Shown here one piece after another: positions 1-7,442 of a stretch of 64,000 nt of DNA; position 1 is the first letter of the stretch; each line of letters opens with the position of its first letter. The notes beneath the pieces are model-generated. The model saw only the letters and a list, made by a program, of their open reading frames with translations. It had not been told where the DNA came from and made no database searches. The DNA is taken from the NCBI RefSeq assembly GCF_002797315.1, contig NZ_KZ454936.1, forward strand, positions 929,133-993,132. Direction: 5' to 3'. This stretch comes from Bacillus sp. FJAT-44742. Its GTDB lineage: Bacteria; Bacillota; Bacilli; Bacillales; Marinococcaceae. The translations under genes were made by a program, and so were the position numbers.

Positions 1-206
1 TGGTGACCGAAGAACACAAACCGCTTTCGGTTATAACATGTATTCGCTATGGATACTGATAAATTGGAAAAAGATTCAATTTGGCCAAATGCTACCGTGG
101 TATTTTGCATCGTGCAGAATACTTCTACCGGAAGTCCAAGTTTTTCATTGTATCGTAAATCGTCGTTAGTAAATAGAGACCGATGTTTTATTTTAGTAAG
201 TATCAT
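1..206 (-). CDS. Unknown protein, C-terminus cut by window edge
   Basis: An open frame on the minus strand starts with ATG at 206 and is still open at base 1, giving 68 codons. A strong ribosome-binding site (GAAGGAGGAGG) lies a few bases upstream of the ATG. A promoter and a cre-like operator are also present, so it is probably a real gene. The visible part is mixed polar and hydrophobic, with no signal peptide or membrane segment, and contains two Cys. I do not recognise the family and assign no function. Confidence 0.6.
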   Translation of the reverse strand, partial: MILTKIKHRSLFTNDDLRYNEKLGLPVEVFCTMQNTTVAFGQIESFSNLSVSIANTCYNRKRFVFFGH

Positions 207-238
207 TTGTTCCTCCTCCTTCGAACAAAAACGTAATT

Positions 239-252
239 GTAAGCGCTCACTA
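239..252. promoter_or_regulatory. Candidate cre site (CcpA operator)
   Basis: TGTAAGCGCTCACT matches 10 of the 11 constrained positions of the CcpA cre consensus TGWAANCGNTNWCA; only the last base differs. It sits just downstream of the predicted -10 box, over the expected transcription start, where CcpA binding normally represses. This suggests catabolite repression of the left-edge gene. Confidence 0.4.
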
Positions 253-254
253 AC

Positions 255-283
255 AGTGTAAACTAAATTGATTGAAAATTCAA
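255..283 (-). promoter_or_regulatory. Sigma-A promoter for the left-edge minus-strand gene
   Basis: Read on the minus strand, TTGAAT (278-283) is followed by a 17-base spacer and TACACT (255-260). Spacing is ideal and both boxes are close to consensus. It points at the gene that starts at 206. Confidence 0.5.
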
Positions 284-352
284 TAAAGTTAGCAAATTAT
301 CTTCCATATATTTCAATTTTACAAGGGAGCTCATGAAGGAGGGGGAACGATG

Positions 353-562
353 TTATTGAGGCAGACTCGAGAAAGCTTCTTCGGATTCTTCGTCCTCATA
401 TAAAGGAGAAGCAAGCATTAACCCCGAAAAACATAAAATAACTCCGACGCCCATAGCAAGAAAAGGCACAGTCAACTTTTTCTTTTTTACAAGGAAATAA
501 AGGAGTAATGCAAAGCCGCCGGCAAATAAGGCAGTCCCAATTAAAAATACAGTGAGGTCCAT
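353..562 (-). CDS. Small two-span membrane protein
   Basis: A 69-residue protein with two hydrophobic stretches (about residues 3-24 and 31-51) joined by a Lys-rich turn (KKKK), ending in a short acidic tail. The ATG is preceded by AGAGGAAAG. It is a predicted integral membrane protein of unknown role. It is divergent from the sirtuin gene. I do not recognise a named family. A second frame overlaps it (start near 599) but has a less coherent composition. Confidence 0.5.
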   Translation of the reverse strand: MDLTVFLIGTALFAGGFALLLYFLVKKKKLTVPFLAMGVGVILCFSGLMLASPLYEDEESEEAFSSLPQ

Positions 563-689
563 TATTCTTTCCTCTTTTCTCTATATCGGTTGTTTTCATT
601 ATTAATTATAAGAAAGTAAAATAGAAAGAGCTATGTGTTTCACAAAAACATAACAAATTTTTTACTACCTTGAAAGGAGACTGGCGCCA

Positions 690-1391
690 TTGGAAGAGGT
701 TGGAAAGTGGATGATTGAAAGCAAAAACACGGTTGTATTAACTGGAGCAGGAATGTCAACGGAAAGCGGACTCCCGGATTTTCGTTCGAAAGAAGGCTGG
801 TGGAAAAGCATTGATCCTTCTACTGTAGCCAATGTGGATGCCCTGCACCGTAACTATGATTTATTTCACGAATTCTACCGGGACAGGATTATCAGTCTCA
901 GTCATTGTAAGCCTCATGAAGGTCATTTTATAGTTGCAGAATGGGAAGAAAAGGGCATGGTTAGTCACGTTGCCACTCAAAATGTTGATGGTTTTCACCA
1001 CCAGGCGGGTAATAGAAATGTTTCAGAGCTCCACGGGAATATCCGAACGTTTCGCTGTCACAACTGTGGTACAGGAGCTCTTGAAGAGTTATTTCTGAAT
1101 GGTGAAAACTGCAGAGAATGCGGTGGCAGACTGAGACCAAACGTCGTATTGTTTGGTGAAATGCTTCCTCAAGAGGCCTGGGAAACAAGCCTGGATGCCA
1201 TTGATTCAGCAGACCTGATATTAGTTATCGGTTCAAGCCTCCAAGTCTCGCCAGTAAACCAGCTTCCTTATATGACAAAAGGGAAAACGGTATGGCTGAA
1301 TAAAGAGATTGATTCTTTTTCACAATTTGATAAAACAATTGAAGGAAGTGCGAAAGACATTCTGCAGCAACTTAACAACATAATTACGTAG
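690..1391 (+). CDS. cobB: NAD-dependent protein deacylase, sirtuin (CobB/SIR2 type)
   Basis: The enzyme removes acyl groups from lysines using NAD+, producing O-acyl-ADP-ribose and nicotinamide in the cytoplasm. The 233 residues show the NAD-binding motif GAGMSTESGLPDF (19-31), TQNVDG (96-101), the catalytic His in the LHG motif (H115), and a zinc ribbon with Cys 123, 126, 141 and 144. A late GSS motif contacts NAD. The start is TTG at 690, supported by AAAGGAGA nine bases upstream. It is monocistronic, with a hairpin terminator right after the stop. Length is typical of small bacterial class III/U sirtuins. The substrate is not predictable from sequence. Confidence 0.92.
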   Translation: MEEVGKWMIESKNTVVLTGAGMSTESGLPDFRSKEGWWKSIDPSTVANVDALHRNYDLFHEFYRDRIISLSHCKPHEGHFIVAEWEEKGMVSHVATQNVDGFHHQAGNRNVSELHGNIRTFRCHNCGTGALEELFLNGENCRECGGRLRPNVVLFGEMLPQEAWETSLDAIDSADLILVIGSSLQVSPVNQLPYMTKGKTVWLNKEIDSFSQFDKTIEGSAKDILQQLNNIIT

Positions 1392-1393
1392 GA

Positions 1394-1428
1394 GCTGGGA
1401 CGAACTAGGTTTTGTCCCAGCGCTTTTT
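1394..1428 (+). terminator. Terminator of the sirtuin gene
   Basis: An 8-bp stem GCTGGGAC / GTCCCAGC with a 12-base loop is followed by a T-rich tail (GCTTTTT). The stem sequence recurs downstream of ypeB (GGCTGGGAC near 18871), so it may be a family of related terminators. Confidence 0.8.
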
Positions 1429-1469
1429 ATTGAATAAGCTTTGTTCGATCATGTTGTTGTTTTTCGTTA

Positions 1470-1612
1470 AAAGATGCTTGCTTTTACCTAAACGGTACAA
1501 GTACGACGCCCTTTTAGGACGGTGTCTTCTACGTGACGGGCCATGCCTCAACTTTCCAGGAAAACGACGCTGCGGTTTTTTCCTATTATTCGAGACCTGA
1601 AGACGTTTCGCA
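1470..1612. repeat. Dispersed GC-rich intergenic repeat, copy 1
   Basis: This stretch shares ordered blocks with 7216-7380: a TACCTAAA/GG/ACAAGT block, the 14-base block ACGGTGTCTTCTAC, an ACGTGA block, a GGAAAAC-like block and a GAAG-TTCGC block. The order is conserved but the spacing is diverged, as in decayed copies of one element. It fills most of the gap between the sirtuin and yhfH genes. Apparent reading frames across it have no ribosome-binding site. Confidence 0.6.
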
Positions 1613-1733
1613 CAGTTACCTGCAATCAAAAATACACTCTTACCTTTTAACAAAGCCATTACATAGTAATTGTAATAGAACAGTAAAAGAAAAAAAGGAA
1701 AAATATTATAAAACACGGTTGTATTTTCAGAAC

Positions 1734-1742
1734 TGTTATAAT
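1734..1742 (+). promoter_or_regulatory. Extended -10 promoter for yhfH
   Basis: TGTTATAAT is a perfect TGn-TATAAT extended -10 element. No good -35 box is at 17 bases, which is common for extended -10 promoters. The yhfH start is 40 bases downstream. Confidence 0.5.
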
Positions 1743-1781
1743 ACAATGAGTATACAAACAACTCAAGGGAGAGTGGAATGT

Positions 1782-1910
1782 ATGAAAAATATCTTGGAAT
1801 TCTTTAGAAATTTGCCTCCAAAAATGTGTACCGACTGCGGAGAAGAAATGCATGAGCAGCACGAATCCTATATGAACCAATGTGATAGATGCCTTCGGCA
1901 CGGTGAATAA
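1782..1910 (+). CDS. yhfH: YhfH-type small zinc-ribbon protein
   Basis: A 42-residue protein with the pattern CTDC (Cys 16 and 19) and CDRC (Cys 34 and 37), which should bind one zinc. The N-terminal FFRNLPPK segment and the central EEMHEQHESY segment resemble the Bacillus YhfH family as I recall it. Function of that family is unknown. The ATG at 1782 is preceded by AAGGGAG; an in-frame GTG at 1773 is a possible alternative start. The gene stands alone, with its own promoter and terminator. Confidence 0.75.
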   Translation: MKNILEFFRNLPPKMCTDCGEEMHEQHESYMNQCDRCLRHGE

Positions 1911-1939
1911 ACAAAATAAACATACAATGATTGTTTTAT

Positions 1940-1966
1940 AACAGGTTTTCAACCTGTTATTTTTTT
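1940..1966 (+). terminator. Terminator of yhfH
   Basis: Perfect 8-bp stem AACAGGTT / AACCTGTT with a 3-base loop, followed by seven T. Confidence 0.85.
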
Positions 1967-2068
1967 GTGTACAAACAATAAAATAACCTTTAAAGAGCAG
2001 ACTAGGAAAAGATATAGAGATGTTTAGTAAAAAGAAGAAGACGTGGTAATAGTATCCACTTCTTTTCT

Positions 2069-2097
2069 TTTCAATGAAGTAGAATTTCGCTATACTC
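2069..2097 (+). promoter_or_regulatory. Possible sigma-A promoter for ypbG
   Basis: TTTTCA, a 17-base spacer and TATACT lie about 25 bases upstream of the chosen ypbG start. The -35 box is weak. Confidence 0.35.
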
Positions 2098-2123
2098 TTT
2101 CTAGGAGTGCGAGGAGGGTAATC

Positions 2124-2891
2124 GTGAAATCATTTATAGGAATTATTTTTACTGTTTGTGCTGCATTATTTGGATACATGCTTATTGAAGCAAGGCGCAA
2201 TCGTGTCAGTGAGCACACATTTTCTTTTTCAAACCTTCCTTCTTCTTTTCATGGAGTAAGGATCTTTTTTATATCTGATTTGCACTTTCGTTCCATTCAC
2301 TCTTCCATTCTCAGAGAGGTTAAAGGAAAAGCTGATTATGTATTTGTCGGGGGAGACATCATGGAAAAAGCAGTTCCTTTTTCCAGAGTGGAAGAAAATC
2401 TTAAAAAGCTTACATCTATTGCTCCCGTTTATTTCGTATGGGGGAATAATGATTATGAAAAAGATGCCCGAAGGCTGGAGAAGATACTAAGGGACCACAA
2501 CGTAAGGGTGCTCGCCAATGATACAGCTGTCTTACAAAAGAACGGGGAAAGGCTCTTTCTGATAGGAGTGGATGAACTCAATCATGGAAGAGATGATCTG
2601 GAAAAAGCAGGAGCATACTCAGGGGATGGCTTTAAAGTATTACTGGCCCATGATCCAGCCATCATCGACAAGCTTAAAAAGTCTCATAATATATCTCTTG
2701 TTTTCAGCGGACACACACACGGGGGGCAAATCAGGCTCTTTGGAAAGGGGATAAGGGAAAAGGGCGGCATAAAACAAAGAAACGGTGCCATCCTGCTCCT
2801 GAGCAACGGCTACGGAACCACAACAATACCAATGAGGCTGGGAGCGCCGGCAGAGACACATTTACTCACATTAGTAAAAGACGATAAATAA
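2124..2891 (+). CDS. ypbG: Membrane-anchored metallophosphoesterase (YpbG-like)
   Basis: A calcineurin-like phosphoesterase of 255 residues. An N-terminal hydrophobic segment (about 3-22) anchors it in the membrane. Metal-binding motifs appear in order: SDLH (D52, H54), GGD (D78), GNND (N109), LLAHDP, and GHTHGG near the C-terminus, the full two-metal set. Start: GTG at 2124 is chosen because GAGGAGGG lies just upstream; a longer frame from 2043 has no ribosome-binding site. Position next to the ypbH-type adaptor and gudB matches B. subtilis ypbG. The substrate is unknown; the relative YkuE also has this organisation. Confidence 0.85.
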   Translation: MKSFIGIIFTVCAALFGYMLIEARRNRVSEHTFSFSNLPSSFHGVRIFFISDLHFRSIHSSILREVKGKADYVFVGGDIMEKAVPFSRVEENLKKLTSIAPVYFVWGNNDYEKDARRLEKILRDHNVRVLANDTAVLQKNGERLFLIGVDELNHGRDDLEKAGAYSGDGFKVLLAHDPAIIDKLKKSHNISLVFSGHTHGGQIRLFGKGIREKGGIKQRNGAILLLSNGYGTTTIPMRLGAPAETHLLTLVKDDK

Positions 2892-2934
2892 CTGATTCAA
2901 GAAAACGCAGAAAGGTAAGAGGTGAAAATCTCCT

Positions 2935-3849
2935 GTGTCGCAAAAAGAAACCGGTAAATATAATATTAAGGCAATATCTAAGATGCTTGGAATCCAGCCA
3001 GGTACGCTCCGGGCCTGGGAGCGTCGTTACCAAATTATAGAACCAGTAAGGAACCAGGCAGGGCACCGGTTGTATACTGAGGAGCATGTAGGGATCTTAC
3101 GATGGTTAATAGCTAAAGTGGAAAAGGGTTTTACCATTGGGCAGGCAGTGGATCTATTTGAGAAAGAAAATTTTCAACTGGATTCTGTTGAAGTAAAGGA
3201 TAACGGGCAGGTTGAAGAGTTTTCGATTAAAATAATGGAAGCCTTGCTATCTTTTAATGAAAGTGAAGCCCAGGCTCTCACTGACAGAGCCTTTAGTGTA
3301 TTCTCCATCGAAAAGGTTCTTATGGAAATATTTACTCCTCTGCTTATAAAGGTAGGGGATTTATGGGAGCGGAATTCTATAACGGCTGCTCATGAACATT
3401 ACGCTTCAAATTTTATTAAAATGAAAATGGGTAACATCTTTCAAAGTTACCGGGTTGATGCCTATCTTCCTAAAGTGTTGGTTGTTTGTGCACCTGATGA
3501 ACGCCATGAGTTAGGTCTGCTAACATTTACGTTTTTTTTGAGGAGAAAAGGCTTTGATGTGATTTACTTAGGTACGGGGGTTCCTGGCAGAGACATTCTC
3601 ACGGTAGTAAATCAAGTGGAGCCTAAGCTTTTTTTCATGTCGTGTACGATGATTGAGAATTTGAAGGGTGCCCTTCAAGTGGTCAAGACAGTAGCAAAAA
3701 AACACCCGAAGATGGTCACTGGAATTGGTGGGAGAGCGTTAAAAGGGATATCAACAAATGAGTTGGATAATAACCTGCTTATGATGGATTCCACCATACA
3801 TGGATGGGATCATTGGTTTCATGATTACTTTCAGCAATATAGAAGGTAG
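2935..3849 (+). CDS. MerR-type regulator with B12-binding light-sensor domain (CarH/LitR-like)
   Basis: The 304 residues have three parts: a MerR winged-helix DNA-binding domain (about 9-75, with TLRAWERRY), a helical bundle (about 90-170), and a cobalamin-binding Rossmann domain (about 178-300). The photoreceptor signature of Thermus CarH (W131, E141, H142, H177) is present here as W144, E154, H155 and H191. H191 lies in ERHELG and would be the lower axial ligand. In CarH, adenosylcobalamin holds a DNA-bound tetramer in the dark and light breaks it. The start is GTG at 2935 after AAGAGGTGA. It lies between ypbG and the mecA-type gene, with no carotenoid genes nearby, so its target is unknown; autoregulation is possible. 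Confidence 0.85.
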   Translation: MSQKETGKYNIKAISKMLGIQPGTLRAWERRYQIIEPVRNQAGHRLYTEEHVGILRWLIAKVEKGFTIGQAVDLFEKENFQLDSVEVKDNGQVEEFSIKIMEALLSFNESEAQALTDRAFSVFSIEKVLMEIFTPLLIKVGDLWERNSITAAHEHYASNFIKMKMGNIFQSYRVDAYLPKVLVVCAPDERHELGLLTFTFFLRRKGFDVIYLGTGVPGRDILTVVNQVEPKLFFMSCTMIENLKGALQVVKTVAKKHPKMVTGIGGRALKGISTNELDNNLLMMDSTIHGWDHWFHDYFQQYRR

Positions 3850-3943
3850 AAAAGTCTATCACGGTGGAAAAGCTTAATGAATAAAGTAGGATAAGAAGTG
3901 ATCGCATCAAAGCGGGGTGGATCAGGGCGAAGGAGGGGCAGCT

Positions 3944-4534
3944 ATGCGCCTGGAGAAAATTACCACCAATAAAGTGAAAGTGTTTTTAACGTTGGATGAT
4001 TTAAGTGAGCGGGGGTTAGAAAAAGATGATCTATGGAATGACTCTCCTCGAGTGAAACAATTGTTCCGAGATATGGTTCTTGAAGCAGATGAAGTTCTTG
4101 GATTTAAAGTAGAAGGGTATTTATCAGTAGAAGTATATGCTCTGCCTGCTCAGGGAATGATCATTCATTTATCGTCTGAAGAAGCACCTTGTTCTTTTGA
4201 AGAAATGGATGAAGATGTTCTGGAATTAGAAATAACGATGGATGAGAGGCCGGAAATGCTTTTTGAATATCGATCGTTTGAAGATATTATTCAGCTGGCG
4301 TGGCGTCTTTATGACTCTGGAATTACTGGCGGGCAGCTGCTCTTTCATAAAGAGCGCTACTATATATATTTTCACAAGGCAGAAACCACTGCTCTTTCAG
4401 AGGACACCTTTATTGCAGTGATGTCCGAGTATGGAGAGCCGTCTACTACTTCCTATACACTTTTAAAAGAATATTCTTCCAGATTGCTGAATGAAAACGC
4501 AGTAAGTGAGATTGTATCTTACTTTTCACGATAG
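3944..4534 (+). CDS. mecB: ClpC adaptor of the MecA family (MecB/YpbH-like)
   Basis: A 196-residue adaptor protein. MecA-family proteins deliver substrates to the ClpCP protease and promote ClpC assembly. The N-terminal domain (about 1-85) begins with RLEKITTNKVKVFLTLDDL, the substrate-binding part, followed by an acidic linker (Glu/Asp-rich, about 90-105) and a C-terminal ClpC-binding domain (about 110-196). The ATG at 3944 is chosen because GAAGGAGGGG lies just upstream; an upstream in-frame ATG at 3917 lacks such a site. Its place directly before gudB matches B. subtilis ypbH rather than mecA, and the length also fits YpbH. Confidence 0.85.
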   Translation: MRLEKITTNKVKVFLTLDDLSERGLEKDDLWNDSPRVKQLFRDMVLEADEVLGFKVEGYLSVEVYALPAQGMIIHLSSEEAPCSFEEMDEDVLELEITMDERPEMLFEYRSFEDIIQLAWRLYDSGITGGQLLFHKERYYIYFHKAETTALSEDTFIAVMSEYGEPSTTSYTLLKEYSSRLLNENAVSEIVSYFSR

Positions 4535-4536
4535 GC

Positions 4537-4562
4537 CACCTCTTTATAAGAGGTGTTTTTTT
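4537..4562 (+). terminator. Terminator of mecB
   Basis: Stem CACCTCTT / AAGAGGTG with a 3-base loop, followed by seven T. Confidence 0.85.
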
Positions 4563-4640
4563 ATGGGGTTTACCAGCTTGGATCTAAGGGTCTGAAATGA
4601 AAGGCAGGAGAGGATGACAGTCTCTTTGAAGTGAGAAAAA

Positions 4641-4679
4641 GAAAGACAGCGTTTCGGTAGAAATAAACGCAATCTTTCT
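4641..4679 (+). other. Imperfect hairpin in the gudB leader
   Basis: GAAAGA-ca-GCGTTT pairs with AAACGC-aa-TCTTTC around a 10-base loop: two 6-bp helices separated by a symmetric 2x2 internal loop. It lies about 115 bases upstream of gudB. It could be an RNA structure in a gudB leader or a weak terminator. No clear promoter was found in this 230-base gap. Confidence 0.35.
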
Positions 4680-4793
4680 TTATAGTAGTAAGTGATTGAA
4701 TGTAAAAAATCTAGAACATGCGCGATAATTGACGCTCCTGGCTAAAGGCCTTGAGACAAACGCTTTTCTATTTTTTTATAGAGGTGAACAGAC

Positions 4794-6059
4794 ATGGAAG
4801 AAAATGAGAAAACAGAGCAAGAAAACATGGATGTCTTGCTTTCTACACAGAAAGTAGTAAAAGAGGCCCTGGGTAAGCTGGGGTATCCAGATGAAATATA
4901 TGAACTCATGAAAGAACCTGTACGTTTGCTAACTGTAAGGATTCCAGTTCGGATGGATGATGGCTCCACAAAAGTGTTTACCGGATTTCGTGCCCAGCAC
5001 AATGACGCGGTTGGTCCTACAAAAGGTGGAGTCCGTTTTCATCCAAACGTTACTGAAAAAGAAGTCAAAGCCTTATCTATTTGGATGTCTTTAAAGGCCG
5101 GCATTGTGGACTTGCCCTATGGAGGCGGAAAGGGCGGAATTATCTGTGACCCAAGAGACATGTCTTTTCGTGAGCTAGAAGGTTTAAGCAGAGGGTATGT
5201 ACGAGCAATCAGCCAAATTGTCGGGCCAACAAAGGATATTCCTGCCCCCGATGTATTTACAAATTCGCAAATCATGGCCTGGATGCTTGACGAATACAGC
5301 CGGATCAGGGAGTTTGATTCTCCTGGATTTATAACAGGCAAACCTATAGTGTTAGGAGGATCTCACGGACGAGAATCTGCTACCGCAAAAGGAGTTACCA
5401 TCTGCATGAGAGAAGCGGCTAAAAAGAAAGGCATTGCCCTTGAAGGTGCCAAGGTTGCTATTCAGGGATTTGGCAATGCAGGCAGCTACTTGGCTAAGTT
5501 TCTTTATGATGCTGGGGCTCATATCGTAGGCATTTCTGATGCGTACGGAGCTCTTTATGACCCGGATGGATTAGATATTGATTACCTTCTTGATCGGAGA
5601 GATTCATTTGGAGCAGTGACCAACTTGTTTAAAAACACATTGACCAATCAAGAGCTTCTTGAGGTAGAGTGTGATATTCTGGTGCCGGCAGCGATTGAAA
5701 ACCAAATAACAAAAGAAAACGCCAATAATATAAAAGCAGACATAGTCGTGGAAGCAGCAAATGGACCGACTACGATGGAAGCAACAAAAATATTATCTAA
5801 TAGAGGTGTACTTCTTGTACCGGATGTTCTGGCAAGTGCTGGAGGGGTAACGGTCTCTTATTTTGAATGGGTGCAGAATAATCAGGGATATTACTGGACA
5901 GAAGAAGAGGTGGAAGAAAAGCTCGAACAGGTAATGGTCCATGCATTTGAAAATATTTTTCGTCTTGCTCATGGACGAAAAGTAGATATGCGCCTTGCTG
6001 CCTATATGATTGGTGTGAGAAAAATGGCCGAGGCATCCAGATTCCGAGGCTGGATATAA
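4794..6059 (+). CDS. gudB: NAD-dependent glutamate dehydrogenase (GudB/RocG)
   Basis: It oxidatively deaminates glutamate to 2-oxoglutarate and ammonia in the cytoplasm. The 421 residues show the substrate lysines in GPTKGG (K77) and SLKAG (K101), the catalytic Lys in PYGGGKGG (K113), the substrate-binding segment IPAPDVFTN, and a dinucleotide fold with GFGNAG. The region EKEVKALS carries no 9-bp duplication of the kind that inactivates gudB in B. subtilis 168, so this copy should be active. ATG at 4794 follows GAGGTGAA. Context (mecB upstream, ypdA downstream) supports GudB rather than RocG. Confidence 0.93.
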   Translation: MEENEKTEQENMDVLLSTQKVVKEALGKLGYPDEIYELMKEPVRLLTVRIPVRMDDGSTKVFTGFRAQHNDAVGPTKGGVRFHPNVTEKEVKALSIWMSLKAGIVDLPYGGGKGGIICDPRDMSFRELEGLSRGYVRAISQIVGPTKDIPAPDVFTNSQIMAWMLDEYSRIREFDSPGFITGKPIVLGGSHGRESATAKGVTICMREAAKKKGIALEGAKVAIQGFGNAGSYLAKFLYDAGAHIVGISDAYGALYDPDGLDIDYLLDRRDSFGAVTNLFKNTLTNQELLEVECDILVPAAIENQITKENANNIKADIVVEAANGPTTMEATKILSNRGVLLVPDVLASAGGVTVSYFEWVQNNQGYYWTEEEVEEKLEQVMVHAFENIFRLAHGRKVDMRLAAYMIGVRKMAEASRFRGWI

Positions 6060-6076
6060 AGAACATATAACATTCA

Positions 6077-6106
6077 GGACCCCCTGCTCGTAGAGGAAGG
6101 GGGTTC
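6077..6106 (+). terminator. Weak hairpin between gudB and ypdA
   Basis: A 7-bp stem ACCCCCT / AGGGGGT follows gudB but has only two T after it, so it is a poor intrinsic terminator. It may allow partial read-through into ypdA. Confidence 0.35.
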
Positions 6107-6136
6107 GCTAATGCACAAAGATAAGGAGTGGCAAAG

Positions 6137-7150
6137 GTGAGCATCATAAAAGAGACAGTCATTATAATCGGAGCAGGGCCTTGTGGGCTGGCAGCTGCCA
6201 TCTCTTGTCAGGAAAAGGGGCTGGATCCCCTGATTATTGAAAAGGAAAACGTTGTTCACACGATTTTCCGTTATCCGACTCATCAAACATTCTTTAGTTC
6301 AAGTGATAAATTAGAGATTGGGGATCTGCCGTTTGTGACAGAAGAAAGAAAACCAAAGCGAAACCAGGCCCTTTCTTATTACAGGGAAGTTGTCAAACGT
6401 AAAAAGTTACGTATTCATTCTTTTGAAGAAGTGAAGGAAGTCTGTAAACAAGAAGATGATTCCTTTTTACTCTTAACTGAAGATAAAAAAGGTGAAGCAA
6501 AGGAGTATAAAGCCCCTTTTGTGATCACAGCCACTGGCTACTATGACAATCCAAATTATTTGGGGATACAGGGAGAAGAAAGCGAGCATGTATTCCATTA
6601 TTTTAAAGAAGCTCACCCTTTCTTCAAAAAAAATGTGGTCGTTATCGGCGGAAAAAATTCAGCCGTAGATGCTACACTTGAATTAGAAAAAGCAGGGGCA
6701 AACGTTACCGTTTTATATCGGGGCGGGGAGATGCCAGAGGATGTAAAGCCTTGGATATTGCCTGAATTTCTTTCTTTGCTCCGCCACAATAAAATAAAGA
6801 TGCATTACCATGCTGTCCCTGAAGAAATTACTGAAAATAATGTTCATTTTATAGCTGATGGTGAACAACAAACTGTTGAGGCAGACTTTGTTTTGGCGAT
6901 GACAGGGTATCATCCTGACCACGGCTTTTTAACCAAGATGGGTGTGGAAATTGAAATGGAAACAGGGCGCCCGGTATTTGACGAGGAAACAATGGAAACG
7001 AATGTGGAAAATCTTTTTATAGCGGGTGTGATTGCAGCAGGAAACAATGCAAACGAGATTTTTATAGAAAACGGGCGTTTCCATGGCGATGCTGTCTCCA
7101 AAACGATATACGAGCGGCTGAGATCCAGGGACTATAACACACAGTTGTAA
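6137..7150 (+). CDS. ypdA: Bacillithiol disulfide reductase YpdA (Bdr)
   Basis: A 337-residue FAD/NADPH flavoenzyme that reduces oxidised bacillithiol. The FAD motif is GAGPCG (12-17), with the family Cys at 16, and the NADPH motif is GGKNSAVDA in the middle. Start: GTG at 6137 lies eight bases after AAGGAG; the earlier GTG at 6128 overlaps that site and cannot use it. Bacillithiol synthesis genes bshB1 and bshA lie at the far end of this window, so the thiol system is complete except for bshC. It is followed by its own terminator. Confidence 0.9.
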   Translation: MSIIKETVIIIGAGPCGLAAAISCQEKGLDPLIIEKENVVHTIFRYPTHQTFFSSSDKLEIGDLPFVTEERKPKRNQALSYYREVVKRKKLRIHSFEEVKEVCKQEDDSFLLLTEDKKGEAKEYKAPFVITATGYYDNPNYLGIQGEESEHVFHYFKEAHPFFKKNVVVIGGKNSAVDATLELEKAGANVTVLYRGGEMPEDVKPWILPEFLSLLRHNKIKMHYHAVPEEITENNVHFIADGEQQTVEADFVLAMTGYHPDHGFLTKMGVEIEMETGRPVFDEETMETNVENLFIAGVIAAGNNANEIFIENGRFHGDAVSKTIYERLRSRDYNTQL

Positions 7151-7180
7151 AATGACAGCCTTCATAAGGTTGTCATTTTT
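7151..7180 (+). terminator. Terminator of ypdA
   Basis: AATGACA-g-CCTT / AAGG-t-TGTCATT with a 3-base loop, then a T run. Confidence 0.85.
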
Positions 7181-7215
7181 AGATCGTGGCTTTGGATATT
7201 GTTGTTGATTTCCCG

Positions 7216-7380
7216 CTTACAGGCCCTCGCTTGTACCTAAAGGACCAAGTGCCATATCCATTCTGGTGTCCCTTCCTGCATCCACGGTGTCTTCTACAGT
7301 ACGTGAATTGCCGCGGCTCCCTCGGGAAACAACTCTGGGGGGAGCTGCGGCTCAAGGGCCCGAAGGAACTTCGCGCTTTT
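7216..7380. repeat. Dispersed GC-rich intergenic repeat, copy 2
   Basis: Related to 1470-1612 by several ordered blocks, the longest being ACGGTGTCTTCTAC (7283-7296 here). It fills the gap between ypdA and ansA. A 71-codon frame across it (7186-7401) has no ribosome-binding site and is not called. Confidence 0.6.
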
Positions 7381-7442
7381 ATCTATTATCTAATGACTTA
7401 AAAAATCAATTTCACCTTTTACAGAGCCTGATTTAAAGAACT

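Noticed and set aside
1412-1761. Frames on both strands in the gap after the sirtuin gene
   Set aside because: They cover the repeat copy at 1470-1612; no ribosome-binding sites, and yhfH explains the only protein-like part.
4794-6059. Possible inactivating duplication in gudB as in B. subtilis 168
   Set aside because: The EKEVKALS segment occurs once; no 9-base duplication is present.
5797-6286. Minus-strand frames over the end of gudB and start of ypdA
   Set aside because: Shadow frames of two conserved plus-strand genes; no ribosome-binding site.
7186-7401. A 71-codon plus-strand frame in the ypdA-ansA gap
   Set aside because: It lies over the dispersed repeat, has no ribosome-binding site and no protein-like composition.
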